A stretch of DNA of 64,000 bases from Daphnia carinata. Lineage: Eukaryota > Arthropoda > Branchiopoda > Diplostraca > Daphniidae. Positions 39,801 through 51,900 of this stretch are shown one piece after another. Both the position numbers and the translations under genes were made by a program. The notes beneath the pieces were generated by a model that was not told the origin of the DNA, searched no databases, and saw only the letters and a program-made list of their open reading frames with translations. Where the stretch lies: contig NC_081333.1 of assembly GCF_022539665.2 (NCBI RefSeq), positions 11,468,971 through 11,532,970 on the forward strand, written 5' to 3'. The first letter of the stretch is position 1. Each line of letters starts with the position of its first letter.

Positions 39801-39950
39801 TGAACGTAGCAGGAAACACACGAAAGAAATGGAAGACTCACCTAATCCGATGCGCCCTTTGAGCTTCTTGATGACTTTCATGGCTCCTTTGAGCGGTTTG
39901 GGACTGGCCTTCGTCTTCCCTGAGTCGGCCGTGATCAACTCGGTCACCAT
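36895..39950 (-). CDS. neur: Neuralized, E3 ubiquitin ligase of the Notch pathway (626 aa)
   Basis: Neuralized ubiquitinates Delta/Serrate at the plasma membrane and promotes their endocytosis in Notch signal-sending cells. Six exons join in phase: 39950-39842, 39025-38862, 38757-38643, 38560-38345, 38270-37610 and 37510-36895. The N-terminus carries a basic patch (MKVIKKLKGRIGLG, about residues 24-37), comparable to the phosphoinositide-binding patch of the fly protein. NHR1 spans about 45-200 (GFTSCNPASF, then FWGKALPERY). A Gln/Pro-rich linker follows, then NHR2 at about 331-490 (GFTTCNPASL, DRPEYWVISKD). The C3HC4 RING is about 569-626 (CTVCYE, CGHMCLCYDC, CPICRAPIRDVIRAY). It is shorter than the fly protein, mainly in linkers. 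A second first exon probably lies at 44939-44978. Confidence 0.95.
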
Positions 39951-40677
39951 TTGACCAAACAGATTTGATTCAGGTTCAGTGTAATCTCGAATTGATATCA
40001 ACACAAATGTGCACAGCGATTTTCGCAGAAATTTATCGATCAAATTTCTTCTTGGCTGCAAAACTCACGATAAACCTTTTTTTTTTTTGTTTTAAAAAAC
40101 GGTTCGTGTTCTTTGTTTTCTCACGGAAGGAAAAAAAAAACGGAATAGTTTCGTATTCACTCTCACAAATACACGCCAAGTAAAGCACCGCAAAGTCGAA
40201 GCCAAATGAAAAAGAAATGGGCCAACCAAACTGGAAAATACGAGCGCACTGGGTCACGCGAAACGGACCGACTGATAGAACCAGGGGGAAGCGGGTAGAA
40301 CAAGGAAGGGTCTACACGGCCGGATGGTCGGCTTTCGAATGGCGCTACCAAACCGGTGGAGCTTGAAAGTCTATTGACGGTGGTGGAAGTGTGCACAGCT
40401 GCCACAAAAACTCCAACAGCAGCGGCCAGCGGCTGGAACATGTATACAGCCGGATCGCTTCTGGCAGCCCCTCCAGGCTTTTTCTCTTTCAGGGGGTGGA
40501 TCGAAGGGGAGGAACAAATAAAGAGGATAAAACTATGAGGTGGAAACCCACCACCATTTTTTGGGAGAGAAACAGACGGCGACGCTCAGCAGAGGGGTGG
40601 TGGATCTGTATGAATGAAAGATCCTGAAGTTCTTGGAGCGGAAACGAGACGTGCGCTGCTGTTAGCGAAGGGGGAAA

Positions 40678-40692
40678 AAAGGGGGGGGGGGC
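40678..40692. repeat. Poly-G tract
   Basis: A run of G bases interrupted only at its left edge. Similar long G runs on the plus strand occur at about 41142-41152, 41319-41327, 41642-41656 and 43036-43046, all inside the same 2.4 kb. Two of them are followed directly by AGAATAA. Confidence 0.8.
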
Positions 40693-41641
40693 GCATCTCC
40701 GTCCAAGAATTCAAAACAGAAAAAACGACGTCGACGACGTCCCCCCTTCCTTTCACATGTGACTTTCTTGGGTTCTAAAATAGAGAAAGAAGCCAGATCC
40801 CCCCCCCTCGTATCCTTACGCCTTCCACCCCTTTTTAAAGTGCGTAATCGAAGAAGACATAAACAACACGTTCGAAACTATTTCCCGTTTTTCTTTTTCA
40901 TTGCGTTGGCAAAAAAAAAACTGCTTCTTCGAAAAAAAAAGGGATGAATTGATCCTTCCGGCCCCATGGAAACCCTTCCGGTCGACGCTGTGCAAGGGTG
41001 GACAAAATACGCCTTCCCTCTTTCCTTTTTCTTTCACAGAAAATGAAAGGAAGCAACCCTTAACACATGTTTCCGTCATTCCGGTGAAAACGTCTTGCTT
41101 GTCAAAGGTCGTCGACGTCACACAACCGGACAAGTGACGCGGGGGGGGGGGAGAATAAAAATAAGTTTTCCAATTTTAGAGATGTAACCATTCTCTCTAA
41201 TGTTTCCGTAAATATTTAAACTTCCCTCTGTGCAGATCAGCTGCCCTTGGTCCATAAGAGCCAAGGCAAATAATCAAAGAATGAACCTGATGAAAATATA
41301 CGCCTACACACAGACAGGGGGGGGGGAACGCGTGTGTAGGCAGCAGTTTGATTCACAATCCGATAGTAAGCCAGGAAAAGAGAAACATTGTGTCTCGTAT
41401 GTTTATAACGAGGAAACAGTTGCCGCCATTATGACTAAAACTTTATGCATTTCAGAGGCCCCGGCGTCTATTGTTGATCGATTTTTTTTTTTTTTTAAGG
41501 GACCGATGGTGTTTCAACAGCGATGCATAGTCCTACAAGCGCAGCTGCCGTTCCATAAGGTTCTTCAGCTCCCTTTTGTGTGTACTGATAAATGCATTTA
41601 TACCGCACTGTATACAGGGGGGATGCGATTGAATAGTGAGT

Positions 41642-41656
41642 GGGGGGGGGGGGGGG
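41642..41656. repeat. Longest poly-G tract of the region
   Basis: About 15 consecutive G on the plus strand, followed by AGAATAAG. The sister tract at 41142-41152 is also followed by AGAATAA, which suggests that a short element containing the tract was duplicated. Confidence 0.8.
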
Positions 41657-44600
41657 AGAATAAGAAAAAAGATAGTAAGGGTAGTGGGGCTGCTTACGGC
41701 AGATGATACACAGAGGCAGGAGGAACTGCTGCATGGGCAATAGGGTGGAGGTGTCCGCCAGGTGTTGGGTTTACCAGCATATGCTGGACTGGAAAGGCGA
41801 TGCGCCATGTGTGTAGTGTCTGTCACGATTCACCAGGAGCCGATGCACTAGCGTGTGTGGTTTAACGATTAACACACACTGAAAAACTAAAATTTTTTTT
41901 TTCATCCTCGGGCAAAACAGGCGCGTGTCGTCTTTGGTCACACACACACACAAATTAATAATAACACACCCGAGTGCATTATTACAAGAAATTAGTGCGT
42001 TCACGTCTGACGCAAAAAGTGACGTAATATACGCGGCTAATAAATAAATGGCATTCTTTCGTGACTTATTATTATTTTTTTTTTCTTAAACTTTACATCA
42101 CATTTCTCGCAGGCTCTATTTTGAATTATCTGCACGCGGACATTACGTACATACAAAGAGGTAAACTTTTTTTTTTTTCCTGAGCTTTTCGGAGGGTGTG
42201 CTGTATTGTATATACACAGGAAATTCCAACAGACGAGTGGCAGAGCCGCTATACACTTAAAACTTTTTGTTTTATTTATTTGGCTTTGCTGACTTTTTTT
42301 TTTGAAAGAGAAAAGCCGCACTTGTTTCTCTCTTTTTTCCCCCCCTTTTTGCGGGACTGATGTTCGTCGACCACGAAACATGATCCATCGTACCTTGCTC
42401 GGTCATGCTCACAAACTCCCGAAGAGAAATACCTTCAAAGTCGTCAGTCTATTGCTAAAAAAAAAACTTTCTGGCGCACTGAGGCTCGCTACGGTCATCA
42501 GAGAAATTCTGATGATGAATCATCAACTTTTAGAAAATTCCAACTTAGAAAAAAAAAAACTCTAAAAAACAATTTTTTTTTTTTTTGCAGCTAAAGTTTT
42601 AGTTGATATCGAATTGCACCTTGACGTCGAAGCCGCCCACCCCACCTAACTTCGGCGTGAATTCAATCGTGTCGAACGAAACAGCAGGTGAAAGGAAAGT
42701 TTCGGTCTAATGATAATGTAAAAAATAAAAATAAAAATGTCGAAAAAAAGGCGATGCCCTTCGGATAACTTCACAATGATAACATGTACGTGTATGTTGA
42801 GTTAAAGACTATATCGAAAGTTTAAGGTTGCACGCGCGAGCGCTCCATTAAAATGACATTGGGAAATGGGCAAGAAGAAGGAAGTTACTAAGCTTAAGAC
42901 ATCCGGCCGGACATGAAACCGCAACGCCCAGAGTACGTGCCGGCTTTTTTTTTTTTTTGCTTCTTGTCTTGACACACACAGAGAAAAAAAAAATGAGGGC
43001 ATCAAACGACCAAACATTGTGTGAGGGGCGGAGTGGGGGGGGGGGTGCTGAAGAGAAAACTGCCGCAGAAGCGGAAATGATTTTCAATCCATTTGAAGAA
43101 AAGCTGATGTTATTACTCTGTTGTCGTATTTTCCAGGAGAACAATAAAAAAACAACCAATAAATAAAAAAAAAAAAAGGGGAACAAACGAATGTCTGCCC
43201 AATGCGGTGTATGTGTGTGTCCGGCGTGACGGATAACCGCAGAGTCACGCGCCGCGGCGTCCACACGAAGGACGTTTCAGATTATCTATGGATGTCCCTC
43301 TGAAAAGTTCACGAACCCTCAACGCATACATCATCCTTTTGCAGACAGAAATTAGATTTACTTGAATCCAATTCGAATACTTTCCAAAAATAAAAATGTT
43401 CTTTGTTCAACTTCGAGCCTAACTCGATGGCGTTAAGTGAATACGTAAGGAACTGAAACGTGTTTATAGAATATTCAACACTCGTTCTCAAGGAGTTGCC
43501 ATCCTTGGTTAGTGTAAAGTCTATTGCCAGTTCGTTAGCGAGGGGATAAAAACGAGAGGCAGCTGCCCTGAACTGGTCGGACGGGCATTATCGGTCTTGT
43601 GACCAGATGGTAAGCCGAATTTCAACACACATATTGGAAACAGTTGCCCATTCTCCTACACACGCCTTCACCCCTCCACAAGACCCTACACCCATCTTTT
43701 TTTTTTCTTTTGCTATTTGACTTTGACCCAACACCACGTGCTACCTCTTAATAAATATAGAAGTTTAAAAAACCCCTGTCGCGTGCCATTTGGCCGACGG
43801 GCGTCTTTCTTTTGTTTTTTAAATTTCTAATACAAGACCGGAACTAGAGCAAGCTGAAAGTATGGAAATTTAAAAGGAAAAACAAAATGGGATAGGCAAA
43901 ACAGGCCAATGTGAGAGAATAGCCGGCCAATAAAAAAAACAAAACAAAAAGCTCTAACGCTTTCCTCAAGAAATATGGCTATTGCTGTTTGGCTATTTTT
44001 TTTCTTTGCATTTTTTATGTCGAACGAATAAAAAATAGTGGCACTACGTTTAAATATCGGCAATAGGCTTTGACTTTATCTTTTTCCTGATTAGATTCTT
44101 TTCGTTACGGCTGGGTGGTCGACGACCATGTGGCGTTTAAGGGGCGGCCAGGTAAACGGACGTCAAAAACATCAGCTGCTGTTGTTTCTTGTTTTAGGCG
44201 CACAGGAAACAGCTTGACTTTACACACCAGGCTTCGTAACACAACGTGACTCTGTAAGCTATTTAACTTGTCCTTTCGTAAGAAAGAACCTTCTTTTGTT
44301 TATTTCTTAGATACGACTAGCTTACGTTACTTTGGCAGCTTCACATCACAATTGAAAAAAGGGGCCTTTCGTCAACCTCGTCCTACGGGTACAATTCTTC
44401 ACAATTGCCTCTATACAAACACCATTAGGCAGGAAGGTGGGAAAAAGGGGTTCATGAAAGAAGAGTAAACAGTGGCAGGTATATCTGATCCCACAACAAC
44501 AAAAGGAAGGAAGTGCCATGCTAGCAACACTATACACAATGACCTACTCTATAGAAGAAAAAAGAACTTTACTTGACAAAGAGATGAGACATAAGAAGCT

Positions 44601-44938
44601 AGTCCATGTCTCTTCTATTCAGGAAATATTCAAGTGATCATGTTTCAACATCTGTGCCTTGCATTTTGAATGCATGAATCTTGTTATTTTGATATCACAT
44701 TCGGGTTTCTGATTGTCATCAACATGTGGAACACCTGCTCATCCAACTAATAGCCTGTAACGTCATATAGAGTGGAGCTTGACGGAAAAGGGATGAACGA
44801 TAAATGAGGGACAAGGTAATGACATGCACCTGTCTGGTTTTTCTGGACCAGTGTAAGCTTAAAAATCAGTCGCACGAAATCGATCCCACAAAATACTTAT
44901 CATTCGAAAAAGAAAAAAAAATATCGATGTAAACTTAC

Positions 44939-44978
44939 TTGATAAGCTGCCCAACGAGATACCAATAGTTTGTCCCAT
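44939..44978 (-). CDS. neur: Probable alternative first coding exon of neuralized
   Basis: A 40-nt segment reads MGQTIGISLGSLS plus one base and ends at an excellent donor (TCAA|GTAAGT). Its end phase (1) equals the entry phase of neuralized exon 2 at 39025, the only downstream minus-strand coding exon nearby with that phase and an acceptor. The join would give an isoform starting Met-Gly, without the basic patch of the 39950 start. Vertebrate NEURL1 also begins with Met-Gly, so a lipidated (N-myristoyl) form is plausible, although residue 6 here is Gly rather than the preferred Ser/Thr. An intron of about 5.9 kb is implied. No transcript evidence is available. Confidence 0.5.
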
Positions 44979-45552
44979 GATTTTGAACTGGATCCAATGT
45001 ACAAAAATAATTATTTAAGGCACTATATCACAAAAACTGGATGCATCAACTTTTTTTTTCTCTTGAATGACAACAAGTCGTTCCTTCGCCATCTGGCGAA
45101 CGAGAAACCAATTGCGTGTGACATTTCCAATTCACTCTAGGGAAGAGTAGCGGTAGCTACACACGGAAAAAATACAGTGGGCGAGAGGTTTGGACTTTTA
45201 GCCAAAAGGCCTCCAAAGATTCCAAGGAATTATGAGGAATCGACGAGACATTTTGTGCATTTCGCTGTAATCTAAAATGTATCGAAGAACGTCAATAGTT
45301 TGAGGATACGTCGAAACGCATGAAAGATTTTGACCGGTTCGGGCGATTGAGTGAAGAAGGTTTAGCCTATACCTTCTGGCTGCTGTCAAAGCACAAGTGA
45401 AAAAAAAAAGAAAAGGAAAAGAAAAAAGAAAAAAACTGCGTTTGAAAGAGAAGGAGTTATCGGACCGTGTCCTCAATATTATTGTTCGTTATTGAAGTGA
45501 TTTTCCCTAAGAAAATTTAGATCAGTGTCGTGTGTTTTAAAATGTCGCGAAC
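44979..45552. promoter_or_regulatory. Likely bidirectional promoter between neuralized (distal) and RN-tre
   Basis: About 575 bp separate the distal neuralized first exon (minus strand) from the RN-tre start codon (plus strand) in head-to-head orientation. There is no TATA box at a fitting distance on either strand. A poly-A stretch with G interruptions lies at about 45400-45435. Confidence 0.35.
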
Positions 45553-45556
45553 ATGA
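45542..45556 (+). promoter_or_regulatory. Upstream mini-ORF overlapping the RN-tre start codon
   Basis: ATG TCG CGA ACA TGA occupies 45542-45556. Its stop codon overlaps the RN-tre ATG at 45553-45555, giving an ATGA overlap. If both lie in the leader, the uORF ends exactly on the main start, the arrangement expected for termination-reinitiation or for damping translation. Confidence 0.5.
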
Positions 45557-48334
45557 CGGAAGAGGAACTATTGGTTAAAGCGGCCGAAGAGAGATCAGCC
45601 ATCGTCAACAAATATGACCGCGGCCGAGAAAATGCAGAACAGATAGATCCGTGGGAGGACCCTGCGTTCGAAATTTATCACGTCACCGACAGATACGGTT
45701 TCATACAGTAAGTGTTTAATGCATACCTTCGAGTCATTGAAACAATTTTTCTTACTTCCGAATTAGTGATAAGCGCTTGCCTGCCAGTCAACGAGTAGAA
45801 GTAAGGGATAAGGAACTGGAAAACAGTAGGTTGAAAAAATGGTCCAAAATGATACACCCCAATTCCACCAAAGTGTGGGACAAGGATATGAAAACTGGCA
45901 AGTTGAAAAAACGGCTCTACAAAGGTGTGCCTGATGCAGTCAGAGGTGAAGTCTGGTCACGCTTGTTGCATATCAAGAAAACGAAGGAAGAACAAATTGG
46001 CAAATATGAGGTAATTTACTGTTTACTTGTTTTTAATAACTAATTACCTTCCCAATCTTCACACCTAAAATTCAAAGGGAAATTTTTTTTAGCAAGCATC
46101 AATCATTTGTTTCCATTTTCCATCTTAAAACAGGAAATGCGGAAATTGGCTCGGTTGTGGTCACCAGATCTACGTCAGATCGACCTCGACGTCAATAGAA
46201 CATACCGGGATCATCTTATGTTTCGCGAACGCTATGGATTAAAACAGCAGGCCCTCTTCCATGTATTAGGGGCCTATTCGGTGTACAATTCCGAAATAGG
46301 TATACTGTAACATTATTTCAATTTCGCAACTTTCATAAACAATAACCGTTTTCATAGGTTACTGCCAGGGAATGTCACAGATCGCTGCGTTGCTTCTAAT
46401 GTACCTCAATGAAGAAGACGCGTTTTGGGGTCTTAGTAACCTAATGGCTGATCCCAAGTGGGCGATGCACGGTAAGCCAATACTTGTTTCCCACAGATTG
46501 AACTAAACTTCACCAGACTTTTTTTTGTTTCTTATTAGGTTTTTTCATTCCTGGTTTTCCGAAATTGCTTCGCTTCCAACAGCAGCATGACAAAATATTT
46601 GCCAAATTTCTACCCAAACTAAAGAAGCATTTCGATCGGCAAAATATCGATGCTGGTCTTTACACCTTGAAATGGTTTTTCCAGTGCTTTCTTGATAGAG
46701 TAAGTTAAGCTCATCTGAAACCCTTTACGGGTTGCTCGAAAGAAGTACCGACATACGCCCACACTGAAATACTACACTATGGTTTCATTTTCACATCATG
46801 TTCCCTGACACTTTGTCGTATGGGTTCCGCCTAACCAAAGAGAAAGGCGATTGAACCAGTGCGAAATGCTGTGTATTGTTTCTCAGTAACATGATTCGAA
46901 ATTTATCTCTTTTCTAGGTTCCTTTTTCTCTGGCTATACGATTATGGGATATTTATCTGTTTGAGGGCGAAAACTTGCTCTTAACCATGTCGTATGGCCT
47001 CTTGAAATTGCATCGGCGATCGTTGAGTCGAATGGGGATGGAGGAGATTGTTGAATTTTTGCAGATACATCTATCTCAAAATTTCGGCTACCCCGACAAT
47101 GTAGTCATAGAAAGTGTAGAGAAATGCATGGAGGAGCTTCGACGAGCGAAATTGGACCAGAGCCCCAAACAGATTCCTGCTAGTGAATTGGCCCAGAATC
47201 CATTTGGAGCCTTCGTGACTCCCTCGGTTGACGTTTCAATCGGACGACGGAGGGCCGAATTCTCCGACGAAGAACGTGTTGCTCGTGCAGCTGTGGTTGC
47301 CCGCATGGAATTACAGGTTGGTGATCCTATTTGAAAGCGTCCACTGATTTTGTGTTAACTAGTTTTCAATGTTTTTTTAGTCGAGGTCTCATCAGCCAGG
47401 ATCTTATCTGTCTATTGATGACGTCTCATTTGACCCTAGCATCGATGACGTCAGTTCCGGCTTACAACGCAGTTGCCGGAGTTCGTTGGCTGGAACTAGT
47501 GCCACCTCTGCGGCAGACATAAGCACGCTCTCCGTTACAGCATCACAACGTTACTTGTATACTGACAACGACGAGGACGATATGGGATCTGTTGGAAGGA
47601 ATAGTGTCATTTCCGTCGATCGAGATGGGAAGGCCCAAGGTTCACCTACCACTCTCACAGAATTCGCCGTTGTTCACCGGTCGCGAGCTGGTGAAGACGT
47701 TTTCATCCTACCACCACCTTACCCCACACCTACAGCATCGTCACTGTCGTCACCACAAACACCAAGCTACCCAATTCTTCCTTCGCCAGAGACCACGCCA
47801 ACTACTTCACTCGAAACACCTACTTATCCAGCCCCGCCACCACTTTTCAGCAATTCATTCCAAAATAGTGTTATTAATGAGTCAATGTCCAAGGTAATTT
47901 TGATTCGCTTTGTTATTCAAACAACTTGTGTCTTTAATGATTCACTACATGTTACTTTTACGATTATCTAACAGACTTCTTCACGGTCAGAAACGAGAGA
48001 GCAGACGGCCATTCGAACTTCAAAATCGCCAGAAGGACGAATAAATCAAGACCATACTGTGTCTCCTGATCGCGTTCGGATTTACGTGCCCTACAGAGAC
48101 GATACGTCGTTTGAATTTCCATCGGTGTTAAACGGATCAACCATAGGCAATGGAATTTCGCCTACCAGCCTCAACATGTCTTCTTTGGAAGATCCGAATC
48201 GCGTGGTGATCCAAGTGAACGACCGAACTTCTGATGGCGAGGCCGCTGTATCTTCCAGCACACCTGTTACTAAGAAGAGTAAGTCACCCACAAAAAAGGG
48301 AACCAAATCTAAATTGTCTGGAAGTCGCCTCTAA
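45553..48334 (+). CDS. RN-tre: RN-tre / USP6NL-type TBC domain Rab GTPase-activating protein (703 aa)
   Basis: This is a Rab GAP of the RN-tre/USP6NL group, which acts on endocytic Rab proteins. Eight exons join in phase: 45553-45707, 45767-46010, 46134-46299, 46358-46471, 46539-46699, 46918-47316, 47381-47893 and 47975-48334. The N-terminus has the family signature (YDRGRE, then [13 protein letters not shown]). The TBC domain runs from about residue 105 ([15 protein letters not shown]) to about 310. Both catalytic fingers are present: the arginine finger in IDLDVNR (Arg about 155) and the glutamine finger in YCQGM (Gln about 192). The C-terminal half is disordered, with a Pro/Thr/Ser-rich block and a lysine-rich end. 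A small uORF overlaps the start codon. Confidence 0.93.
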
Positions 48335-48987
48335 AGCCCCAAGTTGTCCTAGGGAAACGAAGAAAGTCTCTTTCCTCGATAGTGCTGCTTTGAAACTCCT
48401 TGTTTTTAAAACTTGTTTTGTTTTTGTCAACCACCTTATATGTGTGGAAACAATAATTGGGATAATCTAATTTCAAACGTGAAATCCAGATCATTTCCCA
48501 TTAAAACTCGAGTTGCCTCGCTGTTGTCATCGTCAACTTGATAAACATCAAGCAGTCGATATGTTCTAGCCGTTCTTCGTGTTCCATTCCTTTGTCTTTC
48601 TTGAGTCGTCACTGTCTATAATGTGAAGTATACCTTCGTCTTTGTGAACAGGTACCAGCTCGCCAATTTGTTCTTTAATTTTCTCTTTTTTTTGCGTTGT
48701 TGAACTTCTGAGAACACATACATCACATGACATCTGTAGATAATCGTACCATCTAGGATTTTCTCCTCAACCCGTGTTTTTTTCACAATTTCTTTTTTTT
48801 TCCACCTTTTCATTGAGTGTCAATTTCAACCAGCTGTTACATATACATAAAAACATTGTAGTGAGATTTGTACATACATAACAGTACAAAATCCAAAAAA
48901 TCGCATTTGTTTTTCATTCAAAGTGAATCAGCAAGCTCAACAAAATATCCAATGCAAACGTAAATCTAAAACAAAAATGAAACTACA
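48335..48987. other. RN-tre 3' UTR and SLX4 3' UTR, convergent
   Basis: The genes converge here with about 650 bp between stop codons. The sequence is AT-rich with no coding frame of note. Confidence 0.6.
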
Positions 48988-51900
48988 CTATAAAAGTTTC
49001 TTTACTACTCCTCGTCGTGCCTTTTGAGCTGGCCTAGTAGGTGCAGTCGCTACTTTTTTTGCTGGACTAAATTTTGTAGCTAGTGGCTCGTCCTCTCCGT
49101 TGGTAGCATGATTTCGGTTTCTACTTTTCATTCGACATGTAATGCACTAAAAAAAAAAAAAAAAAACAAGAATACGTCATCTTCACTTTGTTTTTTAAAA
49201 TAAAACACAAAGATTTTATACCTCTTCGTCTAGCCAGTCGAGTAACTCTTGAGCTTTACAACGGATGCGCTCCTTGCGAATTTCGGCAAAAAGATATTCA
49301 AAGGATATTGGCTCGTACGTTAGAACCAACTTATGAATATCTGGACGCTTTTTGAAAAACGTTTTCATGCGATCCTTTAGCGGGACAGAACGTACGGGGC
49401 TGCCTAACTGGCTATCAGGTATTTCTCTGTCCAATTCCATAACAATCATACTTTCTTCATCCTCTTGAGAGTGTCCGCTTTCATCACAACTGGTGCTATC
49501 GCGTATACTTTTCGAAGGACTTGGAAGAACACAGGCCGGCTGATGCGTCCGCTGGGACTCCCGAGTTGTTTGCCTTTCCGGAGTGTCCTGAAAACTGCTT
49601 TCAGAATCTGTTACCAGAGGGTGAAGTTCCTCGTAGATGTGATGAAGAAGTTTCACTGCGTTTGATCGTTTGAGGGGCTTCAGCCCATACTTAACCAACT
49701 CTTGCTATAAAAAGAAACAAACAGAAAAAGATACACCCGAGGTATGATACCGCATTAAATTTCCAGGATCAATAGAATTACAAGATGGCGTGTGTGTCAT
49801 ACCTTGAGAAGAGGTGTTTCCATCGATTGGTAGTCTGGAAGCGGAGTAACATCCATTTTCCGTTTTTTAGCCTGACGGGGTCCTTCAGGAGTATTGACAT
49901 CAACCGCCACGCCATCTGCGCTGCATGGTATGGCTAATGAGACTGCTGTACGTTTGGGTGATGGTTCCACGTCATGTAGCTGTCCGAATATTGAATCGAG
50001 CTCGTCGGGAAACTCATCGTATTGATTGTTCGATTTTTGTGCTTGAACTTCAGCTACTTTAACACAAGGAGACGGCATCGATGCGACCATAGGACTAGGA
50101 TAATTGTGTAATACGTCCTCCACTTCACCTCCATAGCAACTCCAGGAAGAAACGGAATCGTTGATAAAGGATGAAGGATTAGCTCGCGAACACGAACCCA
50201 CCAAATCATCCAACAAAGAATTTTGCAGGGAAGAATTTTTTGGATTTTGAACTGAGGATTTGCTCGGAGCGAAGGTTAAGGAACATTCTGCCATTGAGAC
50301 ATCTGTTTTGTCAAGAGAGTTGCTATTTTTTTCACAAGAATTAGCGTGAGGAGAGGAAGATCGATTACTCTGTCGATCTGAATCTGTTTCCTGTGTTAAA
50401 TCAACGACTTCATCAGAAGAATTCGGTTCCTCATCTGAATGCACAAGAGTTTGGTGAAACATGTCGGGAGACAAGGGCACAATCCGGCTCGTGACATTGC
50501 TACTCATTTCCATGTCAAGAGCTGAGGTAAGAGTCCTTTCCACCTGGTGATGCTCGCTTGATAAAAGGACAGTTTTAACTTCTTTAGTTGGGCTGTTTTT
50601 AGTATTCTTGCCTGCTTCAGATGCAGGACCTGCTATCTGTTGTAGGATGGAAAGTTCTTCGTCGTCGCTGTGAATAGTTTGCAGACCGTCTTCGGACAGT
50701 GCTAGAGATTTTGATCCGAAACCACAAGGCGAATGTTCGCTTTTGTTCACCAGCGTCTCTTTTTTTTCATTTTCGTTGGCACTTGAAAACCGTAGAGAAT
50801 TTTGTATGGTGGATGATTCTGAAAGCCTATCAAGGCACGTTTCTTTTGAAGCAACTGAATTGGCATTAGATGACGTATCCAGCTTCACGGAATCTTCTTC
50901 TTCCTCGTCGCTAGTCTCATGGTCACTTTCATGCTGATGCGGGAGTAGATCGATAAGGTCACTTATATTATGACGGCGGGCAATACGACGTACGTGTAGC
51001 ACATCGTCTTCGTTATGCTCGTAACACGCCGTGTAAATAAAATGGAGAACTCTGAGGGCAGATGACGCTGAATATGATGACCAGTCAAGGATGAATCTTT
51101 CGCTTGCATTTTTTCCTTTGGTAATAATACTGTCGAGCATGCTTGGGAAACGAGCTGCAAACACTAGGCGATGAGCACTAATGTTTCCGTTTTTGGCCCA
51201 GACAGTCACATCACTCATAAGTGGATTGTTCACCAACTGGGACCAGTCGTCCTTAAGTTTTGCGAACGCAGTTGGTAATGCAGAGGAATCGCTACCATTG
51301 TGTGTAGGACTAGGGTCATCAATGAAACCTCCTTCTGCTGCAGAAGCCAATTCTTCTAAAATCATCTGGGTATTTGGTATTGACTCTCCCTAGGAAAACG
51401 AAAAGTGTATGTTCAAGTAAAATAAATTACTGAAATTTCTATTGCTGAGGAGCTTCACCTGAGAAGAATTCCGCCCTGGCAATTGCGACACATGAAGCAG
51501 AATGTTAGAATAACCACATTTTTTTTCGGAGGGACTAATCACTGAACGAAGGGCATCAACATAAAAGACATTGGATTGGTCAGACGTAGGAACATTTTGC
51601 AGTGAAGAACGCTGCCACAAAGATCTTTTATCTTCAGAAAATTTCTGGATATATTCTGAGATAGGCCGAGGATGAGTGAAAACCGCCTTGGGAGGCTTCA
51701 CTGGATCATCCGGCTCTTGATTTAGCACTGACGCAGCTCTATCAGCAATTAAACGTTCACGTTCAGCATGAGAACGGAGAGATAGTATGTAGTGTGCCGG
51801 TTCTCTCTTTGTGGCTGCTTTGGCTTTTCGTTTGACTTTTGTTAATGTAGGAACAATGGCTGGCATAGAAAGCACATGACTCAGAACAGTCCCTGTTGCT

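Larger units (their letters stand above)
39951..44938. other. Neuralized upstream region/long first intron; no other gene supported
   Basis: If the 44978 start is used, this 5-kb stretch is first intron; if the 39950 start is used, its right-hand part is promoter and leader. It has several poly-G tracts (listed separately), poly-A/T runs and CA repeats. Frames here are low-complexity and opposed on both strands. I find no linked coding exons. Confidence 0.5.

Noticed and set aside
42037-43264. Several long minus-strand frames rich in Phe/Lys
   Set aside because: They are driven by poly-A/T runs, and overlapping frames exist on both strands.
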